A stretch of 34,477 nt of DNA. Source: an uncultured Porphyromonadaceae bacterium (lineage in GTDB: Bacteria; Bacteroidota; Bacteroidia; Bacteroidales; Muribaculaceae). Under the pieces are notes generated by a model. That model was not told where the DNA came from, made no database searches, and saw only the letters and a list, made by a program, of their open reading frames with translations. The translations under genes were made by a program, and so were the position numbers. How positions within the stretch are numbered: the stretch's first letter is position 1; the number at the start of each line of letters is the position of its first letter. Location of the stretch: positions 1 through 34,477 of the forward strand of contig CAMTMX010000033.1 of assembly GCA_947073495.1 (NCBI GenBank). Reading direction: 5' to 3'. Below, one piece after another: positions 22,874 through 32,362 of this stretch.

Positions 22874-23560
22874 ATGAAGAAATATGCAGTCATTGTAGCG
22901 GGGGGGACAGGCACTCGACTTGGGGGAGGGCTCCCCAAACAGTTCCGCGACCTAAAAGGAAGGCCGATGGTGTGGTGGTCTATGAAAGCGTTTAGGGATG
23001 CCGATCCGGAAACGGAGATTGTGCTTGTGGTACATCCCGATTATATCGATTCATGGAAAAAACTATTTTCCACACTTCCTGAATCCGACCGGATTATCCA
23101 TGAAGTAAAAGGGGGCGGCAATTCCCGGACAGAATCAGTGGCCAGCGGCATTTCAGAAATCGAGGCCTCGGAAGATGTCCTGATTGCAGTTCACGATGCG
23201 GCGCGTCCGCTTGTGAGTGTCAGCCTGATCGAAAGAGGCTGGGAGGCAGGAGCCAAATATGGAGCGTCTGTCCCGGCGATTCCGGTGACAGATTCATTAC
23301 GTCATATCAATAAGGATGGCAGCGAGGCAATAGACAGGAAGGATTATGTGGCTGTCCAGACTCCACAGGTGTTCAGAGCATCGGTCTTGAAAGATGCATA
23401 CGCCAAGAATCCGGGCATGACATTCACCGACGATGCGTCTGCAACAGAGGCAGCCGGATGGAAAACAGCATTATTTGTGGGTGCTCCTGACAATATGAAG
23501 GTGACCAATCCAGGCGATCTTGAAATCGCATCACTTCTTCTTGATTTGGAGAATGTTTGA
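22874..23560 (+). CDS. ispD: 2-C-methyl-D-erythritol 4-phosphate cytidylyltransferase
   Basis: A 228-residue enzyme of the MEP isoprenoid pathway that couples CTP to methylerythritol phosphate. The nucleotide-binding start is YAVIVAGGTGTRLGGGLPKQF (residues 4-24), followed by GGNSRTESVASG, AVHDAARPLVS, IPVTDSLRHI, VAVQTPQVFRASVLKDAY, FTDDASATEAAG and MKVTNPGDLEIA, all normal for IspD. Length is standard. It begins just behind the fabG terminator, so its promoter must overlap that hairpin or transcription reads through. Confidence 0.93.
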   Translation: MKKYAVIVAGGTGTRLGGGLPKQFRDLKGRPMVWWSMKAFRDADPETEIVLVVHPDYIDSWKKLFSTLPESDRIIHEVKGGGNSRTESVASGISEIEASEDVLIAVHDAARPLVSVSLIERGWEAGAKYGASVPAIPVTDSLRHINKDGSEAIDRKDYVAVQTPQVFRASVLKDAYAKNPGMTFTDDASATEAAGWKTALFVGAPDNMKVTNPGDLEIASLLLDLENV

Positions 23561-23588
23561 ATTAAACTTTATTAAATCTTTAAATACC

Positions 23589-23669
23589 TTTTCGGTCGAT
23601 TTTGAGTTTTCGTTCTGTTATTATGGAACCCCATAACTCCATCTCTCAAACTCAAAATTTACTCGAAAA
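23589..23669. repeat. Dispersed palindromic element, copy 2
   Basis: Nested stems: TTTTCG 23589-23594 with CGAAAA 23664-23669; ATTTTGAGTTT 23599-23609 with AAACTCAAAAT 23648-23658 (perfect 11 bp); TTATGG 23621-23626 with CCATAA 23631-23636. It has the same architecture as copy 1 at 6868 but different stem sequences that still pair. Confidence 0.75.
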
Positions 23670-23753
23670 TCCTCTCTAAATCTTAACATAAGTCAAATCC
23701 AAACATTCTCTAAGAAACTGTTTAAAATATATTTTGTCTTGTCATTGAGATAT

Positions 23754-23832
23754 TTGTCGGTGCTTTCTGATATTTATTCAGTCATTATGGAACCACATAA
23801 CTCCTTCTCTCAATTTAAAATTGACGCGAAAA
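23754..23832. repeat. Dispersed palindromic element, copy 3 (degenerate)
   Basis: It shares CATTATGGAACC, CATAACTCC, TTCTCTCAA and GCGAAAATC with copy 2 and also the downstream CATAAGTC. The inner TTATG/CATAA stem is kept but the middle stem is lost. The remainder of 23561-23996 is AT-rich leader sequence of the antiporter gene with no ORF. Confidence 0.65.
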
Positions 23833-23996
23833 TCTTCTCTGAATATTAGCATAAGTCAGAAGTAAACGGTTTTAAAGAGAGCTCTTTAATTATAGATAAT
23901 GGTTTGGTGCAGTCATTAGATCGGGTTATCTCTGTGGAGAGATAATAATTCAATAAAATTGTCGTTAATTTACAGTTTAATAATCGATAAAAAGGT

Positions 23997-25397
23997 ATGC
24001 TTTCTACTGGTAAATTAGGTTTTTGGGGACTTACGGCACTTGTGTTCGGGCTTATGGTTGGAGTTGGCATTTATAATCTGCCACAAAATATGGCGGCCGT
24101 AGCATCTCCTATGGCTGTTTTCTTGGCATGGATTGTAACTGCAGCCGGAATATTGCCGCTTGTTATCTCATTTAAATGGCTAAGTGAGAAATATCCTCAG
24201 TATAACGCGGGAATTTATCAATATGCTCAGGCAGGTTTCGGCAATTATGTGGGATTTAATATAGCCTGGGGATATTGGCTGTGTACAGCTTTCTCCAACG
24301 TGGCATACGGAGTAATGCTTAATGATTCTTTCGGTGCCTTTTTCCCTTCGTTGCTTAATCATGGATGGGAAACCGTGGTGTTTGGCTCTGCTCTTATATG
24401 GTTGATGTATTACATTGTGGCGAGGGGTATCAAAACTGCCAAGTTCGTTAATACTCTCCTTGCCGTTGTCAAGGTTATGATGCTCATATTCATCATTGTC
24501 ACTTTTGTTATTTTATTCAATGTAGATATATTTAAAGATGAATTGATCAGTAATCCGGATAGTCCGATATTGACACAGATAAAATCTACCATGATGGTGA
24601 CATTGTTTTGTTTCTTCGGGGTTGAAGGAGCAGTTATGATGTCGGCGCGAGCCAAGAATGCAAAAGATGTGGGCAGGGCAGGATTTGCCGGTTTTGGAAT
24701 TTCATTAGTCCTTTATATGGCGATATCATTGTTGTGCTTTGGCTTGCTGAGCAGGATTGATTTATCGGCACTTCCTGATCCGTCTATTGCCTATATTCTT
24801 AAGGAGACTTGTGGTGAATGGGCTTATTGGTTTGTCATCAGTGCTGTCATCGTTTCCTTGATAGGAGGATGGGTTGCGTGGACATTAGTTGTGGCACAGG
24901 TACCTTATGAGGCTGCCACAGTCGGGATCTTACCGGAATCCTTTAAACGGACAAATAAAAAAGGAATGCCGACATTCGGACTTTTTGCTTCAAGCGTTGT
25001 TATGGAATTATTCCTTCTTTTAGTTGTCATGGCAGACGACGTATATCTTGCGGCACTCCATATCACGGGGTTGATGATAATTCCATGTTACCTGTTCACC
25101 GGTCTTTTCCTTATGAAAGTGGCAGATAATATTAGAATAAAAGTTGTGGCTATCATAACGACCGCTTTCTGTTTATGGATGGCTTATGCCGGAGGTTTGC
25201 TTGATATGTTTATGACATCTGCATTTTATCTTATCGGTATAGGTTTCTACATAAAGGCACGTAAAAGTCGTAATGAAGCGTTGCAACCGATGTTTACAAA
25301 AGGCGAAAAATATTTGTTGGCATTCCTTGTGATCGCATCCATTGTCACTTTGATTATCTTGTCGCAAAGAATAACCGATGGATTGTTGTTTTTGTAA
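23997..25397 (+). CDS. APC-family basic amino acid/polyamine antiporter
   Basis: A 466-residue inner-membrane protein with about twelve to thirteen hydrophobic segments. The start KLGFWGLTALVFGLMVGVGIYNLPQNMA carries the GxGIxxLP-like motif of APC transporters, and YPQYNAGIYQYAQAGFGNYVGFNIAWGYWL and FFGVEGAVMMSARAKNAKDVGRAG are typical of the arginine-ornithine/arginine-agmatine/lysine antiporter group (ArcD/AdiC/YjdE-like). Substrate is inferred at group level only. It is convergent with the ABC permease gene, with a shared terminator between them, and is preceded by two palindromic elements. Confidence 0.87.
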   Translation: MLSTGKLGFWGLTALVFGLMVGVGIYNLPQNMAAVASPMAVFLAWIVTAAGILPLVISFKWLSEKYPQYNAGIYQYAQAGFGNYVGFNIAWGYWLCTAFSNVAYGVMLNDSFGAFFPSLLNHGWETVVFGSALIWLMYYIVARGIKTAKFVNTLLAVVKVMMLIFIIVTFVILFNVDIFKDELISNPDSPILTQIKSTMMVTLFCFFGVEGAVMMSARAKNAKDVGRAGFAGFGISLVLYMAISLLCFGLLSRIDLSALPDPSIAYILKETCGEWAYWFVISAVIVSLIGGWVAWTLVVAQVPYEAATVGILPESFKRTNKKGMPTFGLFASSVVMELFLLLVVMADDVYLAALHITGLMIIPCYLFTGLFLMKVADNIRIKVVAIITTAFCLWMAYAGGLLDMFMTSAFYLIGIGFYIKARKSRNEALQPMFTKGEKYLLAFLVIASIVTLIILSQRITDGLLFL

Positions 25398-25490
25398 TGA
25401 TGGATCGTCCCGTAAGGAATTTTATTCGGCTTATGCTTATGCGGAAGTCACTACAGAGGAAAATGCTCTTATAGTCTATTCACAAAATAA

Positions 25491-25519
25491 AAGGAGCCAA
25501 GTTTTGAACCTGGCTCCTT
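25491..25519. terminator. Bidirectional terminator between convergent genes
   Basis: AAGGAGCCA 25491-25499 pairs with TGGCTCCTT 25511-25519 around an 11-base loop. The rightward side continues TATGTATTTTT; the leftward side meets AAAATAAAA upstream, giving T-rich tails in both directions. Confidence 0.8.
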
Positions 25520-25543
25520 ATGTATTTTTGATAACGGGATCTT

Positions 25544-26449
25544 TCAAGAAGTCTTGATAAAAGTGATAAGATCCTTCGGAGTGAATTGCTTCCCTTTAAG
25601 AAGCATGGATGATCGGTAGAGTTTCCCTGCAAAAACAACGCATACATAGGCGGTTGCATAGAGAATCACTAATGATATCAATGTCTGCCAGATAGGGGAG
25701 GCCCCTGAAATTGCATTGATCGTGCCTATAGTAGGGGAAGTGAACGGTATATAATTGCAGGCTGTGGACAATGCTGAATTACCATTGTCTACGGCGTACA
25801 TCCCAATATAGAAAGCACCAAGAAGGATGAAAGTGATTACTGTCATATATGCTTGGTTTTCATTATCTTTGTCTGTTATTGCCCCACAGGCTGCATAGAG
25901 TGATCCAAACAGGATATAGCCCCCAATGAAATAAAGCACCATCCACAACAGGCATAAATAGACGCGGGGATCAGTTAGATATTCCCAGGGTATGGCAAAT
26001 TGAAATACCATATAAAACCCTATTATACCGACAAATATAATTGCTCCCCATGCAAGCATCTGGACAATGCCAAGCATTCCGACCGCAATTATTTTGGCAA
26101 GCATCATAGTGCGACCGTCGACACATGTTGATAGGATTTCCATTATTCGGTTGCACTTTTCTGTCTTTACCTTATTGAAAATCATTGCTCCGTAAATCAT
26201 CAGGAAGAATGTCAGCGACATACCCATGAGCATTCCGACAGCCTTGGCTGCCGTCATTTCTTCCGGATCCGGTTGGGTTGGGAGATCGGCCGCCATACTG
26301 TTGAATGAATCGGCATCCTTCATTAAGAATCCGAAAACGGCTCCGAATGCGATTATAATTATTGGCACCAGGATTGTGCTGATCCAAAAGCTCTTGCCTC
26401 TGACGTCGGTCAGAAATTCGTTTTTTATTATTAATCCAAGTTGACTCAT
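25544..26449 (-). CDS. ABC-2 type transporter permease (NatB-like)
   Basis: A 301-residue inner-membrane protein. It opens MSQLGLIIKNEFLTDVRGKSFWISTILVPIIIIAFG with the first membrane helix, followed by a short periplasmic part and five further segments. MIFNKVKTEKCNRIMEILSTCVDGRTMMLAKIIAVG is the typical coupling region of ABC-2 exporters of the NatAB type. Relatives are often near 400 residues; the shorter length comes from a smaller periplasmic loop. It starts 10 bases after the ATPase gene. The substrate is unknown. Confidence 0.87.
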   Translation of the reverse strand: MSQLGLIIKNEFLTDVRGKSFWISTILVPIIIIAFGAVFGFLMKDADSFNSMAADLPTQPDPEEMTAAKAVGMLMGMSLTFFLMIYGAMIFNKVKTEKCNRIMEILSTCVDGRTMMLAKIIAVGMLGIVQMLAWGAIIFVGIIGFYMVFQFAIPWEYLTDPRVYLCLLWMVLYFIGGYILFGSLYAACGAITDKDNENQAYMTVITFILLGAFYIGMYAVDNGNSALSTACNYIPFTSPTIGTINAISGASPIWQTLISLVILYATAYVCVVFAGKLYRSSMLLKGKQFTPKDLITFIKTS

Positions 26450-26459
26450 CGTTGCAAAA

Positions 26460-27434
26460 TTAGTTTAATACGGGTTCCGGTTGTAAAGGTTGTTCTGTTT
26501 CAACCGCTTTGGGTTGCCCTGTGGTGTAGTTCAGGAATATATCGTTCAATGTCGGGATACGTTCTTCAAAATGAAGTATTTCTCCTTGAATGGATATTGC
26601 CTGTAGCAGGTCGGTGTTTCTTGTCCCTTCCTTTTTTAATAGGCAATATGAATATCCTTTCCGACCTTTTACAGGAGCGATTTCTTCAACATTCATGAGC
26701 AACCCGCTGTCAAGGAGCAATGGTATTGACAAGGGGTTACGTGTTGTCAGGAGTAGTTCAGATGTCTTGTGCATCTCTTTTATATCGGATATCTCTCCTT
26801 TTACAAGTAGCTTGCCATGATTGATGAGCGCGATTGACGAGCACATTTCTTCGATTGCCGGCATGTTGTGTGATGACAGCATTATTGTTGCCCCTTTTTC
26901 ATTTAGCCTGGCAATCAGATCGCGGAGCAACGCACCGTTGATAGGGTCAAAGCCGCTGAAAGGTTCATCGAGAATCACGAGCTGAGGCTCATGCACAAGT
27001 GTGGCGATGATCTGCACCTTCTGTTGATTGCCTTTTGAAAGTTCTTTAACTTTTCGTTTCCCTTGTCCGGTGAGATTGAATATTTCCATATATTCCCCCA
27101 TTACTACCCGGAGCCTTGCCTTGTCTCCACCTTTGAGTTGACCGAAATAGAGAATCTGGTCTTCCACTCTCATTTTGTCATAAAGACCACGTTCTTCCGG
27201 CATGTATCCGATGTGGCGGCATGCCTCGAGCGAAGAGGGGATACCGTTGACGGTTACGCTTCCCGCATCGCAGACAAGAAGATTATTGATAATTCTCAAT
27301 AATGTTGTCTTTCCGGCGCCGTTGGGTCCGAGCAGTCCGCATATCTCTCCCTTTCCGACTGAAAAACTCACATTGTCGAGAGCCTTTGTTGAAGCGTAAT
27401 GCTTCATGAGCCCGTCTATATGAAGTATATCCAT
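26460..27434 (-). CDS. ABC transporter ATP-binding protein (NatA-like)
   Basis: A 324-residue ATPase. Walker A is GPNGAGKTT (about residues 35-43), the signature is LSKGNQQKV, Walker B is LVILDEPFSGFDP and the switch histidine is in MLSSHNM. The C-terminal 100 residues (after about 215) form the extension usual in ABC-2 exporters. It pairs with the permease immediately downstream and lies 33 bases after dnaG on the same strand, so it probably shares its transcript. Confidence 0.93.
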   Translation of the reverse strand: MDILHIDGLMKHYASTKALDNVSFSVGKGEICGLLGPNGAGKTTLLRIINNLLVCDAGSVTVNGIPSSLEACRHIGYMPEERGLYDKMRVEDQILYFGQLKGGDKARLRVVMGEYMEIFNLTGQGKRKVKELSKGNQQKVQIIATLVHEPQLVILDEPFSGFDPINGALLRDLIARLNEKGATIMLSSHNMPAIEEMCSSIALINHGKLLVKGEISDIKEMHKTSELLLTTRNPLSIPLLLDSGLLMNVEEIAPVKGRKGYSYCLLKKEGTRNTDLLQAISIQGEILHFEERIPTLNDIFLNYTTGQPKAVETEQPLQPEPVLN

Positions 27435-27467
27435 AATTAATGTTTCAATGAATGCTGATTAATTGTT

Positions 27468-29720
27468 TTATATTCTATATTTGGGATTCTTGTTGATGGC
27501 TGAACCCGGACACAGTATTCTGTCTCCTATATTTTTGGCGAGTTCACTTCGTTCTCTCATCAATTCGGAGATTTGCATCTGAACTTTTAGTGCCTGATCA
27601 TGCATCCCATTTTCAGAGATTACTCTGAACTCCGACATAAGCCGTTTCAACTCAAGGTCAAGAATCCCGTTTTTCCATACATAAATAGCTGTAGGCAGGA
27701 GGGAAATCAATTTATCTTCCTCTTTCTCCACCGGACGTTCACGAGAGTAGATATGACTTAGCTGATGAGGTTCAGTGATAGCTTCTGTGGTGAGCCGGCG
27801 AATCATGTCATTTTCATGGCTCGCTAATTCTTTGGATGGATAAGCACGTGAATACTCTGCTATCATCTCATCTTCCCAATTGGTCAGATTCTCCTCAAGC
27901 TTTTGCTCTTCGCGTTGTATTTCGTTTATTGACAATTGCTTTGCTCCGATAGCGACATATCCTTCTTGTCTTCTGGATTCTTTTTCAACCTGAAGATTTT
28001 CTTTAAAATCATTTAAATCCTTTCTGAATTGAGGAATGAGTTCAGAAAGGAGATTGAATGTTTTATAAAATTCAGCTGTAGTGAATGAAGTGTTGTCAGA
28101 TGCAAGTTCATCTGCAACATATTCCAATACCGTAAGTATGTTTCCTGTGGCGTCATCCTGACAAAAATCAAGAAATCCATAACGTATACAATATTGAAGT
28201 ACGGTCCATTCCATAGGTCTCAACGGATTGTTTGAATTAGACGCAGTGGTTTGGACGGTTTGTGTCGAAGTGCCGGACCCTATTCCTTGAGTAGTTGACC
28301 CGGAGTGGGGTGAATTAACGGTGGTTGGTATTGTTTGTGGATTGGAGACCGGTGGGATTTTGCCTGATTCAATTTGTTGGTTGAGAGATTGCCAGGTCCG
28401 TTGCTTTTTTAATTGTTCTACAACGGCACTACGTGCGGTGGCGGTTGCGGATGCGACAGATTCCTCACTCACACCAAGCAGTCGGCTACATTCTTGAATG
28501 TAGACATCGCGTTTCACCTTGTCGGGAATACAAGCAAGAGAACTGACAACGCTGCGGATTGCTTCAACCCTTTTTTGCGGATTGTCGTTGACTTCATCCA
28601 TCAGTACTCTTGTCTTGAAACGGATAATATCGGTCTCATGACTTTTGACATATTCACGAAATTCTTCCGGTGTGTGTTTCCTCGCAAAAGAATCGGGGTC
28701 ATCCCCATCGGGAAGTAGAAGGACGTTGACATCAAGTTGATGGGAGAGAAGCATGTCGATACCTCTCAAAGACGCTTTGATACCTGCCGCATCCCCGTCA
28801 TAGATCAACGTGACGTTTTTTGTAAAACGATGAATCAACGCAATCTGACCGTCGGTTAGGGCGGTACCTGAGGATGCCACCACATTCTGCATCCCTGATT
28901 GCCACATCCCTATGACGTCAAGGTAGCCTTCGACAAGATAGCATTTGTCTTCTTTTACTATTGCACTTCTTGCCTGATACATTCCGTAAAGCTCATTGCT
29001 TTTTTTATAAAGATCAGACTCCGGAGAGTTGATATATTTTGCCGGACCTCCTTTTAAATCTCTTCCTCCAAATGCCACAACTTTTCCGGAGGAATTAAGT
29101 ATCGGGAAAATTACTCTTCCACGAAACCGGTCATATTCCCTACCTTGTTGACTTGTGCCGACAAGACCGAGAGTTTTTAATACATCGATATTAAATCCTT
29201 TTTTTCTTGCGGCATCAAGAAAAGCACTGCCTTGGTCGAGAGCATAGCCGAGATGAAACTGCTTGATAGCTTCCTGTGTGACGCCTCTGCCGTAAAGGTA
29301 TTGCAATCCTATATCTTTACCATCTTGGGTTTCAGTCAAGTTGTGTTCAAAATGATTCATAGCCCATTCATTGGCTATAAACATGGCTTCACGACGGCTT
29401 TGAGCTTCACGCTCCTGGTCGGTCAGCTCGCGTTCCTCAACTTTTATTCCGTATTTTTTTGCAAGATGCAACAGGGCATCATGATATGAGATGCCCTCCT
29501 TCTCCATAATGAAATTAACAGGAGATCCCCCTCTGTGGCAGGAAAAACAATAGCAATAGTTTCTGCTTTTATTCACAGAAAAAGATGGTGTCCGTTCGTT
29601 ATGAAACGGACACAATCCCATATAGTTTGAACCACGTCGTGTGAGATGTACATAATCGCTCACCACCTCAACGATATCCGCAGTGTCTTTTATCTTTTGA
29701 GCTGTAGCTTTATCTATCAA
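27468..29720 (-). CDS. dnaG: DNA primase
   Basis: A 750-residue replicative primase that makes RNA primers at the fork. The zinc-binding CHC2 domain is at the N-terminus (Cys37, His40, Cys58, Cys61 in GLCPFHNERTPSF...YCYCFSC), followed by the RNA polymerase core (YLYGRGVTQEAIKQFHLGYA, FRGRVIFPILNSSGKVVAFGGR), a TOPRIM region (YLVEGYLDVIGMWQSG, LIYDGDAAGIKA, LLPDGDDPDSF), then a low-complexity Ser/Thr/Gln linker near 450-495 and the C-terminal helicase-binding part. The total is longer than E. coli DnaG (about 580), as usual in Bacteroidetes. It is 55 bases downstream of dapA. Confidence 0.96.
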   Translation of the reverse strand: MIDKATAQKIKDTADIVEVVSDYVHLTRRGSNYMGLCPFHNERTPSFSVNKSRNYCYCFSCHRGGSPVNFIMEKEGISYHDALLHLAKKYGIKVEERELTDQEREAQSRREAMFIANEWAMNHFEHNLTETQDGKDIGLQYLYGRGVTQEAIKQFHLGYALDQGSAFLDAARKKGFNIDVLKTLGLVGTSQQGREYDRFRGRVIFPILNSSGKVVAFGGRDLKGGPAKYINSPESDLYKKSNELYGMYQARSAIVKEDKCYLVEGYLDVIGMWQSGMQNVVASSGTALTDGQIALIHRFTKNVTLIYDGDAAGIKASLRGIDMLLSHQLDVNVLLLPDGDDPDSFARKHTPEEFREYVKSHETDIIRFKTRVLMDEVNDNPQKRVEAIRSVVSSLACIPDKVKRDVYIQECSRLLGVSEESVASATATARSAVVEQLKKQRTWQSLNQQIESGKIPPVSNPQTIPTTVNSPHSGSTTQGIGSGTSTQTVQTTASNSNNPLRPMEWTVLQYCIRYGFLDFCQDDATGNILTVLEYVADELASDNTSFTTAEFYKTFNLLSELIPQFRKDLNDFKENLQVEKESRRQEGYVAIGAKQLSINEIQREEQKLEENLTNWEDEMIAEYSRAYPSKELASHENDMIRRLTTEAITEPHQLSHIYSRERPVEKEEDKLISLLPTAIYVWKNGILDLELKRLMSEFRVISENGMHDQALKVQMQISELMRERSELAKNIGDRILCPGSAINKNPKYRI

Positions 29721-29775
29721 TTCAAAAAATTATTTTTCAACTTTTATTTAGATAGTTGAAAGTTAAGCGCTTATT

Positions 29776-30717
29776 TCAATTAAAGAGGGTAGAATTGTTT
29801 CTTACCCGGTCTTCAAGTTCATCTACCGAAGGGGTGTATAGAGATTCGAGAAGTTTGTGTATCTTCTCGTTGGTGCTCATTCTTGTCGGGACGAGTGGCA
29901 GACGCAGCTCGTTTTCAATAAGTCCAAGTGCGCTGAGAGTACATTTCACTCCCGCCGGATTTCCATCAACGAAAAGAAGGTTGAAAAGTTCGTTAAATCT
30001 CCAGTGTATTGGAAGTGCTTCCTGGAATTTCCCCTGAAGGCATAGTCTGACCATTCTGCCGAATTCCATTGGGAAAGCGTTGCCGATGACAGAAATCACA
30101 CCCACCGCACCAAGTGTCATCAAAGGGTAGGTTATACTGTCGTCTCCTGAAATGACTTCAAATTTTTCCGGTTTGTTTTTAATGATTTCTTCTATCTGAG
30201 CGAAATTGCCTGAAGCCTCTTTCACACCGATTATGTTTTCACAATCTCTCGCAAGAGCGAGAGTGGTTGCGGCAGTCATGTTCACTCCGGTTCTTCCAGG
30301 CACGTTGTAAAGCACCACAGGAAGAGGTGATGCTTCGGATATTGCTTTATAATGTTGATACAAACCCTCTTGTGAAGGCTTATTATAAAAAGGAACTACT
30401 GACAATATTGCCGCAAAACCGGAGAAATCTCCTGTTTTCAGTTCGTTTACAACAGCCTGTGTGTTGTTGCCTCCGACTCCGAGGATCAGGGGTACTCTTC
30501 CATTGTTTTTTCTTATAATCGTTTTTCGGATTTCAGCTTTTTCCTCAGGAAATAAAGCGGGTGTCTCTCCGGTGGTTCCAAGCACAACGATATAGTCGGC
30601 ATTGCCGGTAACGACATATTCGACCATTCTTTCAAGAGCTTGGAAATCTACTGTTTTGTCATTTTTAAATGGAGTCACTAAAGCCACTCCAAGACCTTTT
30701 AATTGTAAATCAGCCAT
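29776..30717 (-). CDS. dapA: 4-hydroxy-tetrahydrodipicolinate synthase
   Basis: A 313-residue TIM-barrel aldolase that condenses pyruvate with aspartate semialdehyde in lysine and diaminopimelate synthesis. GTTGETPAL (substrate loop), VLYNVPGRTGVN (catalytic Tyr), IIGVKEASGN (Schiff-base Lys) and SGDDS are all present. I prefer ATG 30717 (MADLQLKGLG) over ATG 30729, because a TAACTTTG promoter box ends at 30739 and the upstream start would leave almost no leader. It appears to be the first gene of a leftward unit with dnaG and the ABC genes. Confidence 0.94.
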   Translation of the reverse strand: MADLQLKGLGVALVTPFKNDKTVDFQALERMVEYVVTGNADYIVVLGTTGETPALFPEEKAEIRKTIIRKNNGRVPLILGVGGNNTQAVVNELKTGDFSGFAAILSVVPFYNKPSQEGLYQHYKAISEASPLPVVLYNVPGRTGVNMTAATTLALARDCENIIGVKEASGNFAQIEEIIKNKPEKFEVISGDDSITYPLMTLGAVGVISVIGNAFPMEFGRMVRLCLQGKFQEALPIHWRFNELFNLLFVDGNPAGVKCTLSALGLIENELRLPLVPTRMSTNEKIHKLLESLYTPSVDELEDRVRNNSTLFN

Positions 30718-30738
30718 AAGTTGGTTCATTTATTGACG

Positions 30739-30746
30739 CAAAGTTA
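30739..30746 (-). promoter_or_regulatory. Probable -7 box of the dapA promoter
   Basis: On the minus strand TAACTTTG matches TAnnTTTG. A TTG element at the usual distance is not evident (the nearest is about 26 bases upstream). Transcription would begin roughly 10-20 bases before the dapA start, giving a very short leader. Confidence 0.5.
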
Positions 30747-30849
30747 ATAATTTTTTTTGTAATTTTGTTAATCAATAAACGAGTCCAATATAATATTGTT
30801 CTTAATAAAGCTGAAAAAGGTTACAATCAGCGAATAAATTGATATAACT

Positions 30850-32265
30850 ATGACATCAAATCCGACATTCAAAGAAGCCGTCAAGAAATTCTGGAATGAG
30901 TTGATTTCTTATTTTAATGTTGCGGAAGATCTTGAACCGCAACTTGATGCGGAAACGAGCATACGTTCCGGTGTGAGTTTTAAGGGGAGTCAGCTGTTGG
31001 TCCTCATATTTGCTATTTTTATAGCGTCTCTGGGGTTGAACACCAACAGTATTCCTGTAATAATCGGCGCTATGTTGATTTCCCCCTTAATGGGACCCAT
31101 CATAGGCATGGGACTCGCGATCGGTATAGAAGATTATGCGTTGTTGAATCGGAGTCTTAAAAACATCGTCATGGCGATTATCGGATCGCTTGCGGCATCT
31201 GCTTTATATTTTTTAATTTCTCCTCAATATGAAGGTTCCAGCCAGCTCCTTGCCAGAACATCTCCGTCTATTTATGATGTTTTTGTGGCTCTGTTCGGTG
31301 GGGCTGCAGGTATTATAAGTATAGCTTGCAAAAACAAAGGTCAGGTGATGCCTGGTGTGGCGATAGCCACATCGCTTATGCCACCACTATGTACCGCAGG
31401 ATATGGAATCGCCACACTTCAGGCTCAGTTCTTTTTCGGTGCGTTATACCTTTTCTTTACAAACATGATTTTCATCCTGTTCGCTTCATGGATCGGGGTC
31501 AAACTTTTAAATTATAAAAAGGTGGTCTATCAAAACACGAAGAGAAGCAAGCGGGTGCAATATATCGTCTATTCTGTCGTGTTTGTTACAATTGGCGTCA
31601 GTTGTTACCTCACGTATGAAATGGTGAGAAAAAGTATGTTTATGGCTGCCGCCACGGAATTTGTGGAAAAAGAAATGGTCTTTCCAAATACCCAGGTTCT
31701 CAATCAGAAGATCTATGTGGCAGGGAATAAGCGTCACATAGATGTCACTCTAATCGGTCAGGGGTTGCCAAAAGATTCGTTGCAACTCGCTATGATGCAA
31801 AAACTGGACAGTGTAGGCCTGGGAGGAACAATCCTGAACATCAAGCAGGGATTCTCAATATCAGATCATGAAGGGTTTGATGCCGAGAAAAATTTCCAGC
31901 AGTTTTATTCATTGATGCAACAGGAGGTCAATTTACGTCAGAACACGATCGATTCCCTAAAGCAAGTCGTAAAAGACTATAGCACTTTTGGAAAAGAGAG
32001 TCTTAGTATCGCCCCTGAGATCAAGGTGCTCTTCCCGAATGTTGAAGATATTGCGTTGAGCAGGATGATTGCCGCTTCGACTTCGACAGAGGGCGTTGAT
32101 ACGGTCAATATGGTGTTTGTCAATGCACCTAAAGGATTGACAGCTAAAGATAGGGAAAAACTGATAGATTATGTAGGAGTCAGATTAAAAGAAAAGCATG
32201 TCCATCTCACACTCAATCCTTCCAATTTCCCCTGGCCATCTGTCGATCCCGGCAGACGGCAATAA
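30850..32265 (+). CDS. DUF389 domain membrane protein
   Basis: A 471-residue protein. Residues 45-240 form the DUF389 (TIGR00341-type) membrane domain with about six segments: LLVLIFAIFIASLGLNTNSIPVIIGAMLISPLMGPIIGMGLAIGI, the hallmark of the family, then VFVALFGGAAGIISIACKNKGQVMPGVAIATSLMPPLCTAGYGIA. One more helix lies at about 240-260, followed by a 200-residue C-terminal soluble domain with helical and strand parts (LRQNTIDSLKQVVKDY). The function of the family is not established. It is divergent from dapA with 120 bases between the starts. Confidence 0.9.
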   Translation: MTSNPTFKEAVKKFWNELISYFNVAEDLEPQLDAETSIRSGVSFKGSQLLVLIFAIFIASLGLNTNSIPVIIGAMLISPLMGPIIGMGLAIGIEDYALLNRSLKNIVMAIIGSLAASALYFLISPQYEGSSQLLARTSPSIYDVFVALFGGAAGIISIACKNKGQVMPGVAIATSLMPPLCTAGYGIATLQAQFFFGALYLFFTNMIFILFASWIGVKLLNYKKVVYQNTKRSKRVQYIVYSVVFVTIGVSCYLTYEMVRKSMFMAAATEFVEKEMVFPNTQVLNQKIYVAGNKRHIDVTLIGQGLPKDSLQLAMMQKLDSVGLGGTILNIKQGFSISDHEGFDAEKNFQQFYSLMQQEVNLRQNTIDSLKQVVKDYSTFGKESLSIAPEIKVLFPNVEDIALSRMIAASTSTEGVDTVNMVFVNAPKGLTAKDREKLIDYVGVRLKEKHVHLTLNPSNFPWPSVDPGRRQ

Positions 32266-32321
32266 TCGGCATCTCCCGATGCATAGTGATCAGTTGGCTG
32301 CATAGAGCGCGTTCCTGTTTT

Positions 32322-32361
32322 GTCGGATGTGACAGACATCACCTCTCTTGTCTCATCCGAC
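32322..32361. other. Intergenic hairpin
   Basis: GTCGGATG 32322-32329 pairs with CATCCGAC 32354-32361, and GACA 32331-32334 with TGTC 32349-32352. There is no T run, so it may be a weak or Rho-type end between the convergent DUF389 and RHS-relic genes. Confidence 0.5.
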
Positions 32362-32362
32362 A

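Noticed and set aside
28413..28718. 101-codon ORF opposite dnaG
   Set aside because: It lies entirely within the DNA primase gene on the other strand and has no independent support.
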